Below are positions 34,936 through 44,550 of a stretch of DNA of 64,000 nt, one piece after another. Where the stretch lies: the NCBI RefSeq assembly GCF_014274465.1, contig NZ_CP060394.1:4464001-4528000 (forward strand). Direction: 5' to 3'. This DNA is from Alloacidobacterium dinghuense. Lineage in GTDB: Bacteria; Acidobacteriota; Terriglobia; Terriglobales; Acidobacteriaceae. How positions within the stretch are numbered: position 1 is the stretch's first letter; every line of letters begins with the position of its first letter. Under the pieces are notes generated by a model. That model had not been told where the DNA came from and did not search any database. It saw only the letters and a program-made list of their open reading frames with translations. Position numbers and translations under genes: made by a program.

Positions 34936-35565
34936 ATGTCTCGGACGGCGCGCTCTTCCAGCAAAGTTGCTTCAGTGGTCCCGGTTTCGTTCTACGAACG
35001 CGCTCCGGACATTGTCGCACGCGCTCTCCTGGGCAAAATGGTTGTTCGTGATTGGAAAACCGAGCGTCTCATCGGCCGCATCGTCGAAGTCGAAGCGTAC
35101 TTCGGCACGGAAGATCCCGCCGCTCATTCCTACATCGGACGCACCGCGCGCAACGCTGTCCTCTTCGGGCCACCGGGCATCGCATATGTCTACTTCATCT
35201 ATGGAATGTATTACTGCCTGAACGTTTCCTGCGAGCCCGACGGCCAGGCAGGCGGTGTGCTCATTCGCGCGCTCGAACCAGTCGCAGGCCTGGAGACGAT
35301 GGCAAAACTCCGCAAGCTCGCTCCAAATCCAAAGCCGCAGCTGCTTACCTCAGGACCGGGTCGTCTGTGCCAGGCACTCGACATCACCCGCGCCGCTCAC
35401 AATGGCCTGGATGTGACGGACCCTTCATCCTGTCTGCGCATCGAGGACGACAACTACCACCCCGAAGCGATTCAGGTGACGCCGCGCATCGGCATCCGGC
35501 ATGCTGCCGATCTACCCGCCCGCTTTCTTATTGATAAGAATAAATTTGTTTCCGGAAGCCGGTGA
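34936..35565 (+). CDS. mpg: 3-methyladenine DNA glycosylase (AAG/MPG family)
   Basis: Removes alkylated purines in base-excision repair. The 209-residue product carries the AAG family features: FYERAPDIVARALLGKMVV, GRIVEVEAYFG (catalytic Glu), DPAAHSYIGRTARNAVLFGPPG, AYVYFIYGMYYCLNV and GVLIRALEP. I chose ATG 34936; the open frame extends leftward to 34552 but overlaps the glycine-zipper gene and lacks family sequence. Cytoplasmic; no operon partner is evident. Confidence 0.94.
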   Translation: MSRTARSSSKVASVVPVSFYERAPDIVARALLGKMVVRDWKTERLIGRIVEVEAYFGTEDPAAHSYIGRTARNAVLFGPPGIAYVYFIYGMYYCLNVSCEPDGQAGGVLIRALEPVAGLETMAKLRKLAPNPKPQLLTSGPGRLCQALDITRAAHNGLDVTDPSSCLRIEDDNYHPEAIQVTPRIGIRHAADLPARFLIDKNKFVSGSR

Positions 35566-35646
35566 CCTTTTCATCGACTTGCCCGTATACTTGGCAACAC
35601 CATTTGTCGTACCGGCAGCGTCAACAGCAAAAAGGAGCCTCATCGC

Positions 35647-36123
35647 ATGAAACGAGTCAACACGTGCGCTCTGGTCGCAGCCTTTCTCGCCTGCACCAGC
35701 CTCGCCTTGATCGCACAGGATGCGCCAGCGGCCGCCCCTCAAGCACGCCGCCCCATGCCCGCGCCCACAAACCTGCAAGTGTTGCCAAAGGACATTGCCC
35801 CGCAAGACCTGATGAAGATGATGTTCGGATACTCACAGGCTCTTGGTGTGCAATGCCCCTTTTGTCATGAAGTGAATGAGCAGACGCATCAGCCGAACTT
35901 CGCCGCCGATACCAAACCGGACAAGAAGATCGCCCGTACCATGATCGCCATGGTGCAGGACATCAATTCAAAATACATGACGCAGATCGATGATCCGGAC
36001 GCCAAGCCGGCAGACAAAACGGTAACCTGCGGCACATGCCATCGTGGCAACACCATGCCCGCGCAATTCGTGCCCAAGGCCGAAGAACACGGCAATGCCA
36101 TGCAAATGAAAAAACCTGAGTAA
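35647..36123 (+). CDS. Exported diheme c-type cytochrome (CytC_RC-like)
   Basis: A 158-residue periplasmic cytochrome with signal peptide (MKRVNTCALVAAFLACTSLALIAQ). It has two CxxCH heme-binding motifs, CPFCH near residue 75 and CGTCH near residue 123. The FGYSQALGVQCPFCH and IARTMIAMVQDIN contexts resemble the photosynthetic reaction-centre cytochrome c subunit family found in many non-photosynthetic acidobacteria. AAAGGAGCC lies before the ATG. Its electron-transfer partner is unknown, and it stands alone. Confidence 0.9.
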   Translation: MKRVNTCALVAAFLACTSLALIAQDAPAAAPQARRPMPAPTNLQVLPKDIAPQDLMKMMFGYSQALGVQCPFCHEVNEQTHQPNFAADTKPDKKIARTMIAMVQDINSKYMTQIDDPDAKPADKTVTCGTCHRGNTMPAQFVPKAEEHGNAMQMKKPE

Positions 36124-36148
36124 GATTTTCCAGACAGAAGGACGAAAA

Positions 36149-36184
36149 GGGTGCCCCATCCTATCGCGTATGCGATAGGGTGGG
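36149..36184. repeat. Palindromic intergenic repeat (GGTGCCCCA family)
   Basis: GGTGCCCCATCCTATCGC-GTAT-GCGATAGGGTGGG, a 14-base-pair imperfect palindrome between the cytochrome gene and convergent panC. Relatives with different stems but the same GGTGCCCCA...TGGG ends lie at 34295, 52998 and 54276. It could also serve as a terminator. Confidence 0.75.
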
Positions 36185-36202
36185 AAACACAGCCTTCAAC
36201 GG

Positions 36203-37042
36203 TCACAGCACAACATTATCAATAAGCCGGGTAGTTCCGACGAAAGCCGCAACCGCCACCAACGTACCATGGCTCACTTCAGTAACATCTTCAAGCGTGT
36301 CCGGATTCACAATCGCGACGTAATCCACGCGCACACCAGGCTCTTCAGTAAAAACACCACGCGCAATCCGAATCAAGGCCTGTGAAGATGTTTCACCGGA
36401 AGCAACAGCTTCTTTCACTTGTCTGAGCGCACGATGCAGCACCAAAGCCCGCTGGCGCTCTTCTCCCGATAAATATCGATTACGCGAACTCAGCGCCAGG
36501 CCATCAGCCTCGCGCACAATCGGGCAAACAACCATCTGCAGCGGAAAATTCAAGTCGTTCACCATCTTGCGCAGCACCGCCACCTGCGCGGCATCTTTCT
36601 GTCCAAAGAAAGCCTTGTTCGGCCCGATGTTGTGGAACAACTTGCTGACGACCGTCGTGACACCGCGAAAGTGTCCCGGTCGCGAAGCTCCATCCAGCCG
36701 GTCGCTCACGCCTTCGACCAGCACAAACGTGCTCGCGCCTGCGGGATACATTTCGTCCGTAGTCGGAGCGAAGATCAGATCTACACCCTCACGCTCCAGC
36801 AGCGCGCAGTCCTCAGCAAACGTGCGCGGATATTTCGAGAAATCTTCGTTTGGCCCAAACTGCGTAGGGTTCACGAAAATAGAAACAGCCACGGCATCAC
36901 ATGCGGCTTTTGCCGCCCGCACCAGCGACAGATGCCCCTCATGGAGCGCCCCCATCGTTGGCACCAGCCCAAGGACGCGACCGTCACCGCGCAGCCGCGC
37001 GCAAGCAGACTGCGCCTCTGCAATTGTCTTGGCAATCAGCAT
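36203..37042 (-). CDS. panC: Pantothenate synthetase
   Basis: Joins pantoate and beta-alanine using ATP in the coenzyme A pathway. The 279-residue protein has the adenylate-forming HIGH-like motif GALHEGHLSLVRAAK, FVNPTQFGPNEDFSKYPRT in outline, FFGQKDAAQVAVLRKMV and the KMSKS-like SSRNRYLS. Starts five bases after the stop of panB, so the two are an operon. Length is standard. Confidence 0.97.
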   Translation of the reverse strand: MLIAKTIAEAQSACARLRGDGRVLGLVPTMGALHEGHLSLVRAAKAACDAVAVSIFVNPTQFGPNEDFSKYPRTFAEDCALLEREGVDLIFAPTTDEMYPAGASTFVLVEGVSDRLDGASRPGHFRGVTTVVSKLFHNIGPNKAFFGQKDAAQVAVLRKMVNDLNFPLQMVVCPIVREADGLALSSRNRYLSGEERQRALVLHRALRQVKEAVASGETSSQALIRIARGVFTEEPGVRVDYVAIVNPDTLEDVTEVSHGTLVAVAAFVGTTRLIDNVVL

Positions 37043-37047
37043 CGTGA

Positions 37048-37956
37048 CTATGCTTTGCGACGGATAGGCGAAGCAGCTTCGAACGCCGCGCGTGTCTCTT
37101 TCGGCAAGTGATAGCTCTCGCTCTCGTTGGGAAACTCGCGCCGCTCAACATCGTGCAGGTAGCCATCAACCGCCGTGCGGAACAGACTCGCCGCATCGCC
37201 ATATTGCCGCACAAACTTCGCCGGTTTGGAAAAGCTCAGATTCACCAGATCGTGAAAGACGAGAATCTGCCCATCGCAATCAGGGCCTGCTCCAATGCCA
37301 ATCGTGGGAACATTTAGCCTATGCGTGATATGTTGCGCAACCTCGCGCGGCATACCCTCAAGCACAATCGCAACCGCTCCAGCTTCTTCCAGCGCAAGAG
37401 CATCCTTCAACAACACATCAGCAGCAGCCGTGGTTTTTCCCTGCACCTTATAGCCGCCCATGCGGTGAACCGACTGCGGTGTAAGCCCAAGATGTCCAAT
37501 GACCGGAATCTCTGCGTCCGTCAGCCGCTCGACCAGCTGCACGCGATTTGCGCCGCCTTCAATCTTGACTGCCTCCGCGCCGCCTTCTTTCATAAAGCGC
37601 GCTGCATTTGCAACGCCCTCATCCAGCTTCACATGATAGGAACCGTAAGGCATGTCTGCGGCAACAATGGCATGCTTCACCGCACGGCGCACCGCTCGCG
37701 TGTGATGCAGCATTTCATCGACCGTGACCGGAAGCGTCGTGTCATAGCCAAGCACAACCTGCGCCAGCGAATCGCCAACGAGGATCAGGTCGATCCCAGC
37801 CTCGTCCACGAGCCTGGCCGTGGCGTAGTCATAAGCGGTCAATGCCGTGATTGGCCTGCCGCTCTGTTTCTTTTCTTGAAGTGTATGGAAGGTTACCTTG
37901 GCGCGAGCCGCCGAGGCAGTGTGCGCATCCGCGCTACAGAAATTTGTAACACTCAT
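37048..37956 (-). CDS. panB: 3-methyl-2-oxobutanoate hydroxymethyltransferase
   Basis: First step of pantoate synthesis, adding a hydroxymethyl group from methylenetetrahydrofolate to ketoisovalerate. About 302 residues from ATG 37956. Motifs include ITALTAYDYATARLVDEAG, ILVGDSLAQVVLGYD, ADMPYGSY, GGAEAVKIEGG, IPVIGHLGLTPQSV and TIGIGAGPDCDGQILVFHD in outline; Asp and Glu magnesium ligands are in place. An upstream in-frame start at 38001 would add 15 residues with no family match. First gene of panB-panC; panD is not here. Confidence 0.97.
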   Translation of the reverse strand: MSVTNFCSADAHTASAARAKVTFHTLQEKKQSGRPITALTAYDYATARLVDEAGIDLILVGDSLAQVVLGYDTTLPVTVDEMLHHTRAVRRAVKHAIVAADMPYGSYHVKLDEGVANAARFMKEGGAEAVKIEGGANRVQLVERLTDAEIPVIGHLGLTPQSVHRMGGYKVQGKTTAAADVLLKDALALEEAGAVAIVLEGMPREVAQHITHRLNVPTIGIGAGPDCDGQILVFHDLVNLSFSKPAKFVRQYGDAASLFRTAVDGYLHDVERREFPNESESYHLPKETRAAFEAASPIRRKA

Positions 37957-38108
37957 TCTTGTCTCCAGTGCAGCTCCCTGAGGGATGCTACCCGAACCCA
38001 ATCTCTGACTATACGCTTTTGATGCGTTCCGCGTACAGTCGACTCAGGCTAAGCCCCTGTAATTCACAGATTTCAGGCAGAATGAAAGGGGGCTTCTCAT
38101 ACACCCTT

Positions 38109-38834
38109 ATGACGAATCGGTGGTGGTCAGATTCCGTATGGCTGATGCATCAGACGACCTTCCCGCGCCTGTTGCTGGCCTCTTGTCTTGGCGCGGTCAT
38201 TGGCGCTGAACGTCAATGGCGCCAGCGAGCCGCGGGTCTGCGAACGAATACCCTGGTCTGTCTGGGTGCCGCCGCGTTTGTCGACCTCGGCTCCATCGTG
38301 GCCCCATCGTCCACACAGGTCATTGCCTATGTGATTTCGGGCGTCGGTTTTCTGGGGGCGGGCGCCATCATGAAAGACGGTGGCAGCGTTCGCGGGCTGA
38401 ATACCGCCGCTACGCTCTGGTGCTCGGCAGCAGTAGGTGCCTGCGCGGGCTCGGGCGAAATGCTCGACGCCATCTTCGTGACCGCGCTCCTCATCGCCAT
38501 CAACTCGCTGTTGCGCCCGCTTGCACGCTTCATCGACCAGCGCTCCCTCGCGACCTTCCACGCGCATACGCTGTATCGTGTTCGCTTGACCTGTGCGAAA
38601 GAGGATTTGATGGAAGCCGAGATTCATCTCACGCATGCCGTTCAAGCCCGGTCTCTCACGCTCGGCAAAATCAGTACAGAAGAATTGGACGATGCAGAGC
38701 GCAGCATCGTGCAGGCGGTTGTCGAATCAAAGACACGCGACGCCGAAATGATGAACGCTCTGACCGAAGAACTCCGCGCCTTCCCCTGGGCTGAATCTGT
38801 CGACTGGATCGAAACCGAAGGCGAAGCCGAGTAG
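38109..38834 (+). CDS. MgtC/SapB family membrane protein
   Basis: A 241-residue inner-membrane protein. The N-terminal MgtC domain has four to five helices with the conserved GAVIGAERQWRQRAAGLRTNTLVCLGAA and GVGFLGAGAIMKDGGSVRGLNTAATLW in outline. A C-terminal soluble, ACT-like region of about 90 residues follows. MgtC proteins affect ATP synthase and growth in low magnesium; non-virulence members are common in soil bacteria. ATG 38082 is an alternative start. Ends one base before the convergent AhpD-like gene. Confidence 0.92.
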   Translation: MTNRWWSDSVWLMHQTTFPRLLLASCLGAVIGAERQWRQRAAGLRTNTLVCLGAAAFVDLGSIVAPSSTQVIAYVISGVGFLGAGAIMKDGGSVRGLNTAATLWCSAAVGACAGSGEMLDAIFVTALLIAINSLLRPLARFIDQRSLATFHAHTLYRVRLTCAKEDLMEAEIHLTHAVQARSLTLGKISTEELDDAERSIVQAVVESKTRDAEMMNALTEELRAFPWAESVDWIETEGEAE

Positions 38835-38835
38835 C

Positions 38836-39318
38836 TTAGCTCTTGGCAGCCGATGTAGCGGCACGCTGCTGCGGCTGGTAGCCACCCACTTCCGGCCGGA
38901 AAGCGATGGCTATGCGGTTCCAGCTATTGATCTGGGTAATGGCAAACGTCAGCTTTGCCAGCTCTTCTTCGCTGAATTGCAAACGCGCCTCGGCATAAAC
39001 GTCTTCAGACGCGTGTCCATTCTGAATATTCGTAATCGCTTCGGTCCATGCCAGCGCCGCACGTTGCCGCTCCGTGAAAAATGGTCCCTCGCGCCACGCC
39101 GAAAGCGCATAGATGCGCTGCTCGGTTTCGCCATTCGCGCGTGCGTCCTTGGTGTGCATGTCGATGCAGTAGGCGCACCCATTCAACTGGGAGGCGCGAA
39201 TCTTAACAAGCTCGTACAGCGAAGGTTCAATACCACTACGCCGAATGATCGCCTCAAGATGCAGCATCCCCTGCACACCCTCAGGAAATGCCTTCTGATA
39301 ATCCAGACGTGTTTCCAT
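38836..39318 (-). CDS. AhpD-like carboxymuconolactone decarboxylase family protein
   Basis: A 160-residue cytosolic protein with the AhpD redox motif CAYCIDMH (CxxC plus His three residues on) within LVKIRASQLNGCAYC, followed by ALAWTEAIT. Such proteins act as alkylhydroperoxidases or related thiol enzymes. Length is typical for the single-domain family. No ahpC is adjacent. Convergent with the MgtC-like gene at a one-base gap. Confidence 0.92.
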   Translation of the reverse strand: METRLDYQKAFPEGVQGMLHLEAIIRRSGIEPSLYELVKIRASQLNGCAYCIDMHTKDARANGETEQRIYALSAWREGPFFTERQRAALAWTEAITNIQNGHASEDVYAEARLQFSEEELAKLTFAITQINSWNRIAIAFRPEVGGYQPQQRAATSAAKS

Positions 39319-39380
39319 GAAATTCCCTCCACCTAAGCAGAGATGTTCGAGGAGGGAATCCGTTGCATGATGTGAAAAAC

Positions 39381-39860
39381 TTACGGCCCGACGTAAAGCT
39401 CAATCGGAGAGAAACCAATTTGCTTGGTTTTGTCGTCCACGCGGAGAAACAGAGGTGTTTTGCCGCCATTAATGTTGACACCCATCACAGTCCCGTTCCC
39501 CACTGCCTTCGTGATGGCGATCTGATGGCTCCGAATCACTCCATAGTCGCTTGACGGTCCCCAGTCCTTTTGAAACTGGTCGAAATCGTAAAGCTTGTAC
39601 TGTTCGGGATGCTTCTGCCAGTCGGCGTCGTTGTTCCAGAGGCCATAGGCTTTGGTGAAATCCTTGGCTTCCACTGTTTCAAGAAACTTGTTCACCCTGT
39701 GCTCGGCAGGCACCGTGGCGAAGAACCAGCCATGCCCTGTAAGGAATCCCAGAAAGCCGGTAACCGCAACCAGCACCACAACCGCAATAATGGCAATGAT
39801 GATGTTGCGGTTGCGTTTTGCGCGAGCGGCGTTATATATGGGCGCATCGAGCAGAGTCAT
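39381..39860 (-). CDS. Hypothetical single-span membrane protein
   Basis: A 159-residue protein: short cytoplasmic N-terminus (YNAARAKRNRN), one transmembrane helix (IIIAIIAVVVLVAVTGFLGFL), then an extracytoplasmic domain with KFLETVEAKDFTKAYGLWN, reminiscent of NTF2/cystatin-like accumulation domains that begin with a helix and a YxLW core. No enzyme motif is visible. Position between the AhpD-like gene and ddl gives no clue. Confidence 0.75.
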   Translation of the reverse strand: MTLLDAPIYNAARAKRNRNIIIAIIAVVVLVAVTGFLGFLTGHGWFFATVPAEHRVNKFLETVEAKDFTKAYGLWNNDADWQKHPEQYKLYDFDQFQKDWGPSSDYGVIRSHQIAITKAVGNGTVMGVNINGGKTPLFLRVDDKTKQIGFSPIELYVGP

Positions 39861-39957
39861 AAGGAGATGCTACTCCTTTCAATCTGAGGAGACATACCTC
39901 CACGTTTATTCTGACACCACAAACAAAGGCTGAGTTCCACGAAAAAACATTTTGGCT

Positions 39958-41139
39958 TTAACGCGAGTATTGCGTGCGGTCTTTTTCCACCCGCCGTTCC
40001 AGCGCCAGCTGAATCAGACGGTCAATCAGCTCTGCATACTTGACGCCAGACGCTTCCCAAAGTTTCGGATACATGCTGATAGCCGTAAAGCCCGGCAGGG
40101 TGTTGATCTCATTCAAATAAATGCGGCCGGTCTTGCCCGGATCGAGCAGAAAGTCCACGCGCGCAAGACCCGAACAGTCGCAGGCTTTGAACGCAGCAAT
40201 CGCCATCTGCTGCACCTGCCTCGTTTGCTGTCGCGTAAGCTTCGCCGGAATGATCAGGTCCGAGCCCTCGCTCAGGTACTTCGCCTCGTAATCGTAAAAC
40301 TCTTTGATCGGCACAACCTCGCCAACAACTGAAGCCTCAGGATTGTCATTTCCAAGAACGGCAACTTCCAGTTCTCGCGCTTTCCCGCGCTTCCCGCCAA
40401 CCCCTTGCTCGACGACAATCTTGCGGTCAAAACTGGCGGCCATCTCGATCGCTGGCGTCAGTTCCCTGCGGTCATGGGCCTTGCTGATACCAACTGACGA
40501 GCCAAGGTTCGCCGGCTTCACGAACACCGGATACTTGAGCGCAGCTTCAACTCGACTGATAATCTTTTTCGATCCCGCTTCCCACTCGCCGCGCAGAAAC
40601 GTGACATGCTTCGTAATCGGCAGCTTGGCCGACGCGAACAGCCGCTTCATCACATCCTTGTCCATACCGGTAGCCGAGCCCAGCACGCCCGATCCGACAT
40701 AAGCGATACCCGCCAGCTCAAACAGCCCCTGAATCGTCCCATCCTCGCCAAACGTTCCATGTAGAACAGGAAAGATCACATCAACATTGAGCGCCTGATG
40801 CGCCTGGTTCCCATGCGTCTCAAAGGGAACCAGCGACCCGGTCCTGTTCTTCGATGGAACCGGCGGCACAATGATCGCCTCGCCCCTGGCCAGCACCGCA
40901 GCCGGAGCCGTCACGTCCGGATCGCCCGCGCGCAGCTGACGCGGATGCAGCGATTCACCGGCAAGCAATCGCTCGGCATCGGTAGCCGTAACCCACCGGC
41001 CTTCCCTGGTGATGCCGATGGGAATCACTTGGTATTTCTTGGGATCAATCGCTTTCAGAACCGACGCAGCTGACAGCAGCGAAACCTCATGCTCGCCGCT
41101 GCGTCCACCAAATAGAACACCTACACGCAGCTTGGACAT
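39958..41139 (-). CDS. ddl: D-alanine--D-alanine ligase
   Basis: Makes the D-Ala-D-Ala end of peptidoglycan precursors, with ATP. The 393-residue ATP-grasp enzyme shows VGVLFGGRSGEHEVSL, HGTFGEDGTIQGLFELAGIAYVG, FVKPANLGSSVGISK, and the metal-binding CSGLARVDFLLD and INTLPGFTAISMYPKLW. The insert around residues 75-120 is typical of the longer DdlA form. Stands alone, divergent from the DUF1275 gene. Confidence 0.96.
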   Translation of the reverse strand: MSKLRVGVLFGGRSGEHEVSLLSAASVLKAIDPKKYQVIPIGITREGRWVTATDAERLLAGESLHPRQLRAGDPDVTAPAAVLARGEAIIVPPVPSKNRTGSLVPFETHGNQAHQALNVDVIFPVLHGTFGEDGTIQGLFELAGIAYVGSGVLGSATGMDKDVMKRLFASAKLPITKHVTFLRGEWEAGSKKIISRVEAALKYPVFVKPANLGSSVGISKAHDRRELTPAIEMAASFDRKIVVEQGVGGKRGKARELEVAVLGNDNPEASVVGEVVPIKEFYDYEAKYLSEGSDLIIPAKLTRQQTRQVQQMAIAAFKACDCSGLARVDFLLDPGKTGRIYLNEINTLPGFTAISMYPKLWEASGVKYAELIDRLIQLALERRVEKDRTQYSR

Positions 41140-41202
41140 ATCGAACTAAACCGAGTGTAACGCGCCCGCATAGAATGCGAATGTGAACCCCGAGCGAAAG
41201 AA

Positions 41203-41892
41203 ATGACGAAGATGGTTCCTCCGCGACAGCAAAGGGAGACTCACATCTTTTTGCTGATTTCGCTTCTCTGCGCTACAGCCGGAGCTGTTGATCTGTTGGC
41301 ATATTTCCGCCTGGGCCGCGTCTTCGTAGCCAATCTCACCGGCAACACTGTGCTCTTTGCATATCACGCCGTCGCAGGCCACTGGCGGTCCGCTGCCCTT
41401 CGCCTAGGAATAATCGTCAGTTTCTTCGCTGGCGTCGTCACGAATCGTTTTCTGAAACGCTGGATTCAGTCCGAGAGAATCAGGTTCAATCCGGCAGTCG
41501 TGAGCTTGGCCATCGAGTGTGCAATACTCACAGCCGCCGCGTTTCTTATCCTGCACGAACGCCTGCGGATCGCCCTGCTTCTATTGCTGGCGTGGGCAAT
41601 GGGGCTGCAAAACGACGCCTTCCTGCAGATCGGACCAATCAACCTGAACACCACATTCCTGACTGGCGACATAGAAAAGCTGGGCACCGAGGTAGCAACA
41701 CCAGCAACGGATACGGAACAGAAACGTGCACGCACAACACGCATCAAGGCATTTCTGACAGTATGGGTCGCTTATGGAGCTGGCGCCATGCTCGCAGCCA
41801 CCGGCAGCCATTTCTTCGAGATCAGGGCCCTGCTCATTCCCGCTGTGATGGCAGCTCTCGTGATCGTGCTCGAGCTGACCGGCAGGGCGTAA
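41203..41892 (+). CDS. DUF1275 (YoaK-type) membrane protein
   Basis: A 229-residue inner-membrane protein with about six helices. The signature is AGAVDLLAYFRLGRVFVANLTGNTVLFAY in outline, then WAMGLQNDAFLQIGPINLNTTFLTGDIEKLG, which is highly characteristic of this family. Function unknown; a transporter role is often assumed. Divergent from ddl with a 63-base spacer and convergent with arginase at a five-base gap. Confidence 0.92.
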   Translation: MTKMVPPRQQRETHIFLLISLLCATAGAVDLLAYFRLGRVFVANLTGNTVLFAYHAVAGHWRSAALRLGIIVSFFAGVVTNRFLKRWIQSERIRFNPAVVSLAIECAILTAAAFLILHERLRIALLLLLAWAMGLQNDAFLQIGPINLNTTFLTGDIEKLGTEVATPATDTEQKRARTTRIKAFLTVWVAYGAGAMLAATGSHFFEIRALLIPAVMAALVIVLELTGRA

Positions 41893-41897
41893 AGCAC

Positions 41898-42902
41898 CTA
41901 CAGAATCTTCTTCCCAAACGCGGAAGAAATAAGCTCAACCGCCAGATCCGCCGTCCGGTTATGTTCGTCAATCACCGGGTTGACCTCGACGACTTCCAGA
42001 CTCAGCATCCGCCCATGGTCGGCGATGATCTCCATCGCCAGGTGCGCCTCGCGATAGGTAGCCCCGCCACGGACAGGAGTTCCAACCCCCGGAGCATCTT
42101 CCGGATCAATCCAGTCCATATCGAGCGAGACGTGATAGCCGGCGGTCCCGCGCCCGGCAGAGCGCAAGGCTTCTTCCATCACCGTCCGCATGCCGCGCTC
42201 GTCGATGTCGCGCATCGTGTAAACCTCGGTCAGCCCCGTGCGCTTAATGTTTTCCTTCTCTGTCGCGTCGATATCGCGCACGCCAATCAGCACAGTATTC
42301 TCGGGCAGAATCTTCGGCGAAAAGCCGCAGATGTTCGCAAGCGACTCCGGACCGAGGCCAAGCAGTGCCGCCAGCGGCATTCCGTGAACATTGCCGCTCG
42401 GCGAAGTCTCCGGCGTATTCAGATCCGAGTGCGCATCAATCCAGATGAGGCCAATTTTCTGGTTCTGCCTGCGATAGTGTTCCGCAACACCCGAGACGCT
42501 TCCCGCCGCAACCGAGTGATCCCCGCCAAGAATCACCGGCGTCATGCCGTGTTCGAGCGTCTCGATCACCTGGTCCGCTGCCCGCGTGCACGTCTCAGTG
42601 ATCTCTTTCAAATAGCGAGCATGCTCCTCGCCGACGTGCTTCGTCTCCGCGATAGCAACGCTGATGTTTCCGCCATCGGCGACATTATGGCCCAGAGCTT
42701 CGAGGCGCGCTTCAAGCCCGGCCACACGTACCGCCGATGGCCCCATATCCACACCGCGCCGTGATGCGCCAAGATCGAGCGGCACCCCAATGATGCGAAT
42801 CTTGCGCGGCGGAAGAGACTGCACTCCACTCTTGATAGGTCCTACGACAGAACCGGTCACGGCTGCTTTTTCATTCGCGAGCGTCTCGCTGATCTTCGAC
42901 AT
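41898..42902 (-). CDS. rocF: Arginase
   Basis: Hydrolyses arginine to ornithine and urea. The 334-residue protein has the ureohydrolase metal motifs GGDHSVAAG, WIDAHSDLNTP and SLDMDWIDPEDAPG, plus VHGMPLAALLG and the C-terminal SLEVVEVNPVIDEHNRTADLAVEL in outline. An extra N-terminal stretch of about 30 residues precedes the usual start of the fold. Agmatinase or formiminoglutamase is less likely given the bacillus-type NVHGMPLA and EVNP segments. No other arginine genes are adjacent. Confidence 0.94.
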   Translation of the reverse strand: MSKISETLANEKAAVTGSVVGPIKSGVQSLPPRKIRIIGVPLDLGASRRGVDMGPSAVRVAGLEARLEALGHNVADGGNISVAIAETKHVGEEHARYLKEITETCTRAADQVIETLEHGMTPVILGGDHSVAAGSVSGVAEHYRRQNQKIGLIWIDAHSDLNTPETSPSGNVHGMPLAALLGLGPESLANICGFSPKILPENTVLIGVRDIDATEKENIKRTGLTEVYTMRDIDERGMRTVMEEALRSAGRGTAGYHVSLDMDWIDPEDAPGVGTPVRGGATYREAHLAMEIIADHGRMLSLEVVEVNPVIDEHNRTADLAVELISSAFGKKIL

Positions 42903-43014
42903 ACAACGTCCCAGGAACCTCTAGCTATTCACAACAATGCGCGGACCGAAGCCCGCGCCAGTCCACGGTACGCGCGGCACAATCAATGCTAAAGTCCGCA
43001 CGCCCAAGCTCAAA

Positions 43015-44367
43015 TCACGGATAAATGCGGTTCAATGTCCTTGCAAACGGAATCGTCTCCCGCACATGCTCCAGTCCGCAGATCCACGCCACCGCGCGCT
43101 CAATCCCCATCCCAAACCCCGAATGCGGAACCGAGCCATACTGCCGTAGATCGAGATACCACTTGAACGCATCAAGTGGCAAGTTGTGCTCTTCAATCCG
43201 CTTTTTCAGCAGATCATAAGAAGCGATACGCTGCGATCCGCCGATGATCTCGCCATAACCCTCCGGCGCCAGCACATCCACGCAGAGCGCATACTTCGAA
43301 TTCTGCGGATCAGGCTCCATGTAGAAGGCCTTCACCGCCGCCGGGTAGCGATGCACCATCACTGGACTGTCAAACTGCGACGATATGTACGTCTCATCGG
43401 GAGAGCCAAAGTCATTGCCATACTCAAAGGGCTGCTCCAGTAAACCCTTGGCATGCGCGTCATTCAGCATCTGCACGGCTTCGTCGTAACTGACGCGCGG
43501 AAACGGCGCCTTGATCGCCTCCAGCTTCGTCGTGTCGCGCCCTATCACCTTCAGATCAGCAGCACGCCGTGTCAGCGCGCGATCGACGATAAAGCTAATG
43601 AACTGTTCAGCCAGCCCCATCAGATCGTCAAGTCCGGCATACGCCCACTCCGGTTCCACCATCCAGAACTCGGTCAGATGCCGCCGCGTCTTCGACTTTT
43701 CAGCTCGGAATGTCGGTCCAAAGCTGTAAACCTTGCCCAGAGCCAGCGCCGTGCTTTCGATGTAGAGCTGGCCGCTCTGCGTCAGATAAGCCTCGTCGCC
43801 AAAATACTCAACCGGGAACAAAGTGCTCGTGCCCTCGCATGCCGCCGGCGTCAGAATCGGCGGATCGGTCAGCACAAAGCCGTTGTCATCCAGAAAATCC
43901 CGCGCCGCCTTGATGATCTCCGCACGAATGCGCAGAATCGCCGACTGGCGCGGCGTGCGAATCCACAGATGCCGGTGCTCCATCAGGAAGTCGGTGCCAT
44001 GCTCCTTGAGCGAGATGGGAAAGGGATCATCTTCCGGCACCCGCTGCACGACTTCGACATTCTCGACATCCAGTTCATAGCCGCCTGGAGCACGTTTATC
44101 CGCGCGAACCTTGCCCGTAACAATGACGCTCGACTCCTGCGTCAATCCCTTGATCTTGTCAAAAACCTCAGCCGGAACAGCAGCCTTCGGCACAATGCCC
44201 TGAATCGTCCCCGAGCCATCGCGAAAAATAGGAAAGAGCAGCTTGCCGCTCTCGCGCAGGTTATAGAGCCAGCCCTTGAGCATGACGGATTTCCCTTCAT
44301 GCTCGCCAATCCTGGCAATCGTGGTGACGGGTGCTTCGGTTGCGGTAACTACAGTTTCTTCAGACAT
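43015..44367 (-). CDS. asnS: Asparagine--tRNA ligase
   Basis: Class II aminoacyl-tRNA synthetase charging tRNA-Asn. The 450-residue protein has an N-terminal OB-fold anticodon domain ([26 protein letters not shown] in outline), motif 2 [23 protein letters not shown] in outline and motif 3 [25 protein letters not shown]. The ending ARTLNRIYP is typical for AsnRS. It is a monocistronic leftward gene. Confidence 0.96.
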   Translation of the reverse strand: MSEETVVTATEAPVTTIARIGEHEGKSVMLKGWLYNLRESGKLLFPIFRDGSGTIQGIVPKAAVPAEVFDKIKGLTQESSVIVTGKVRADKRAPGGYELDVENVEVVQRVPEDDPFPISLKEHGTDFLMEHRHLWIRTPRQSAILRIRAEIIKAARDFLDDNGFVLTDPPILTPAACEGTSTLFPVEYFGDEAYLTQSGQLYIESTALALGKVYSFGPTFRAEKSKTRRHLTEFWMVEPEWAYAGLDDLMGLAEQFISFIVDRALTRRAADLKVIGRDTTKLEAIKAPFPRVSYDEAVQMLNDAHAKGLLEQPFEYGNDFGSPDETYISSQFDSPVMVHRYPAAVKAFYMEPDPQNSKYALCVDVLAPEGYGEIIGGSQRIASYDLLKKRIEEHNLPLDAFKWYLDLRQYGSVPHSGFGMGIERAVAWICGLEHVRETIPFARTLNRIYP

Positions 44368-44433
44368 ACGATTCCCTAATCAGAAGCGTAAAAGCTTCAA
44401 CTCATCCACCAATCATTGTATTGGTTCAATGTC

Positions 44434-44526
44434 GTCATTCTGACGACCAAAGGGAGGAAGAATCTCAACGATGTAAGGTTCAGCCACTATCGCTGGGCTT
44501 CCTCGGTTGTCTGCTTAGAATGACGT
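44434..44526. repeat. Interspersed intergenic repeat (GTCATTCTGA family), copy 1
   Basis: GTCATTCTGACGACCAAAGGGAGGAAGAATCTCAACGA begins the unit, which closes with TTAGAATGACG, an inverted match to the start. The first 38 bases recur with one difference at 57925-57962. It sits between asnS and the TIM-barrel gene; the whole 183-base spacer otherwise shows nothing. Confidence 0.8.
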
Positions 44527-44550
44527 TCAATGGTTGCGATCGATGATTTC

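Noticed and set aside
41517-42764. 415-codon plus-strand frame
   Set aside because: Overlaps the end of the DUF1275 gene and is antisense to arginase; no family resemblance.
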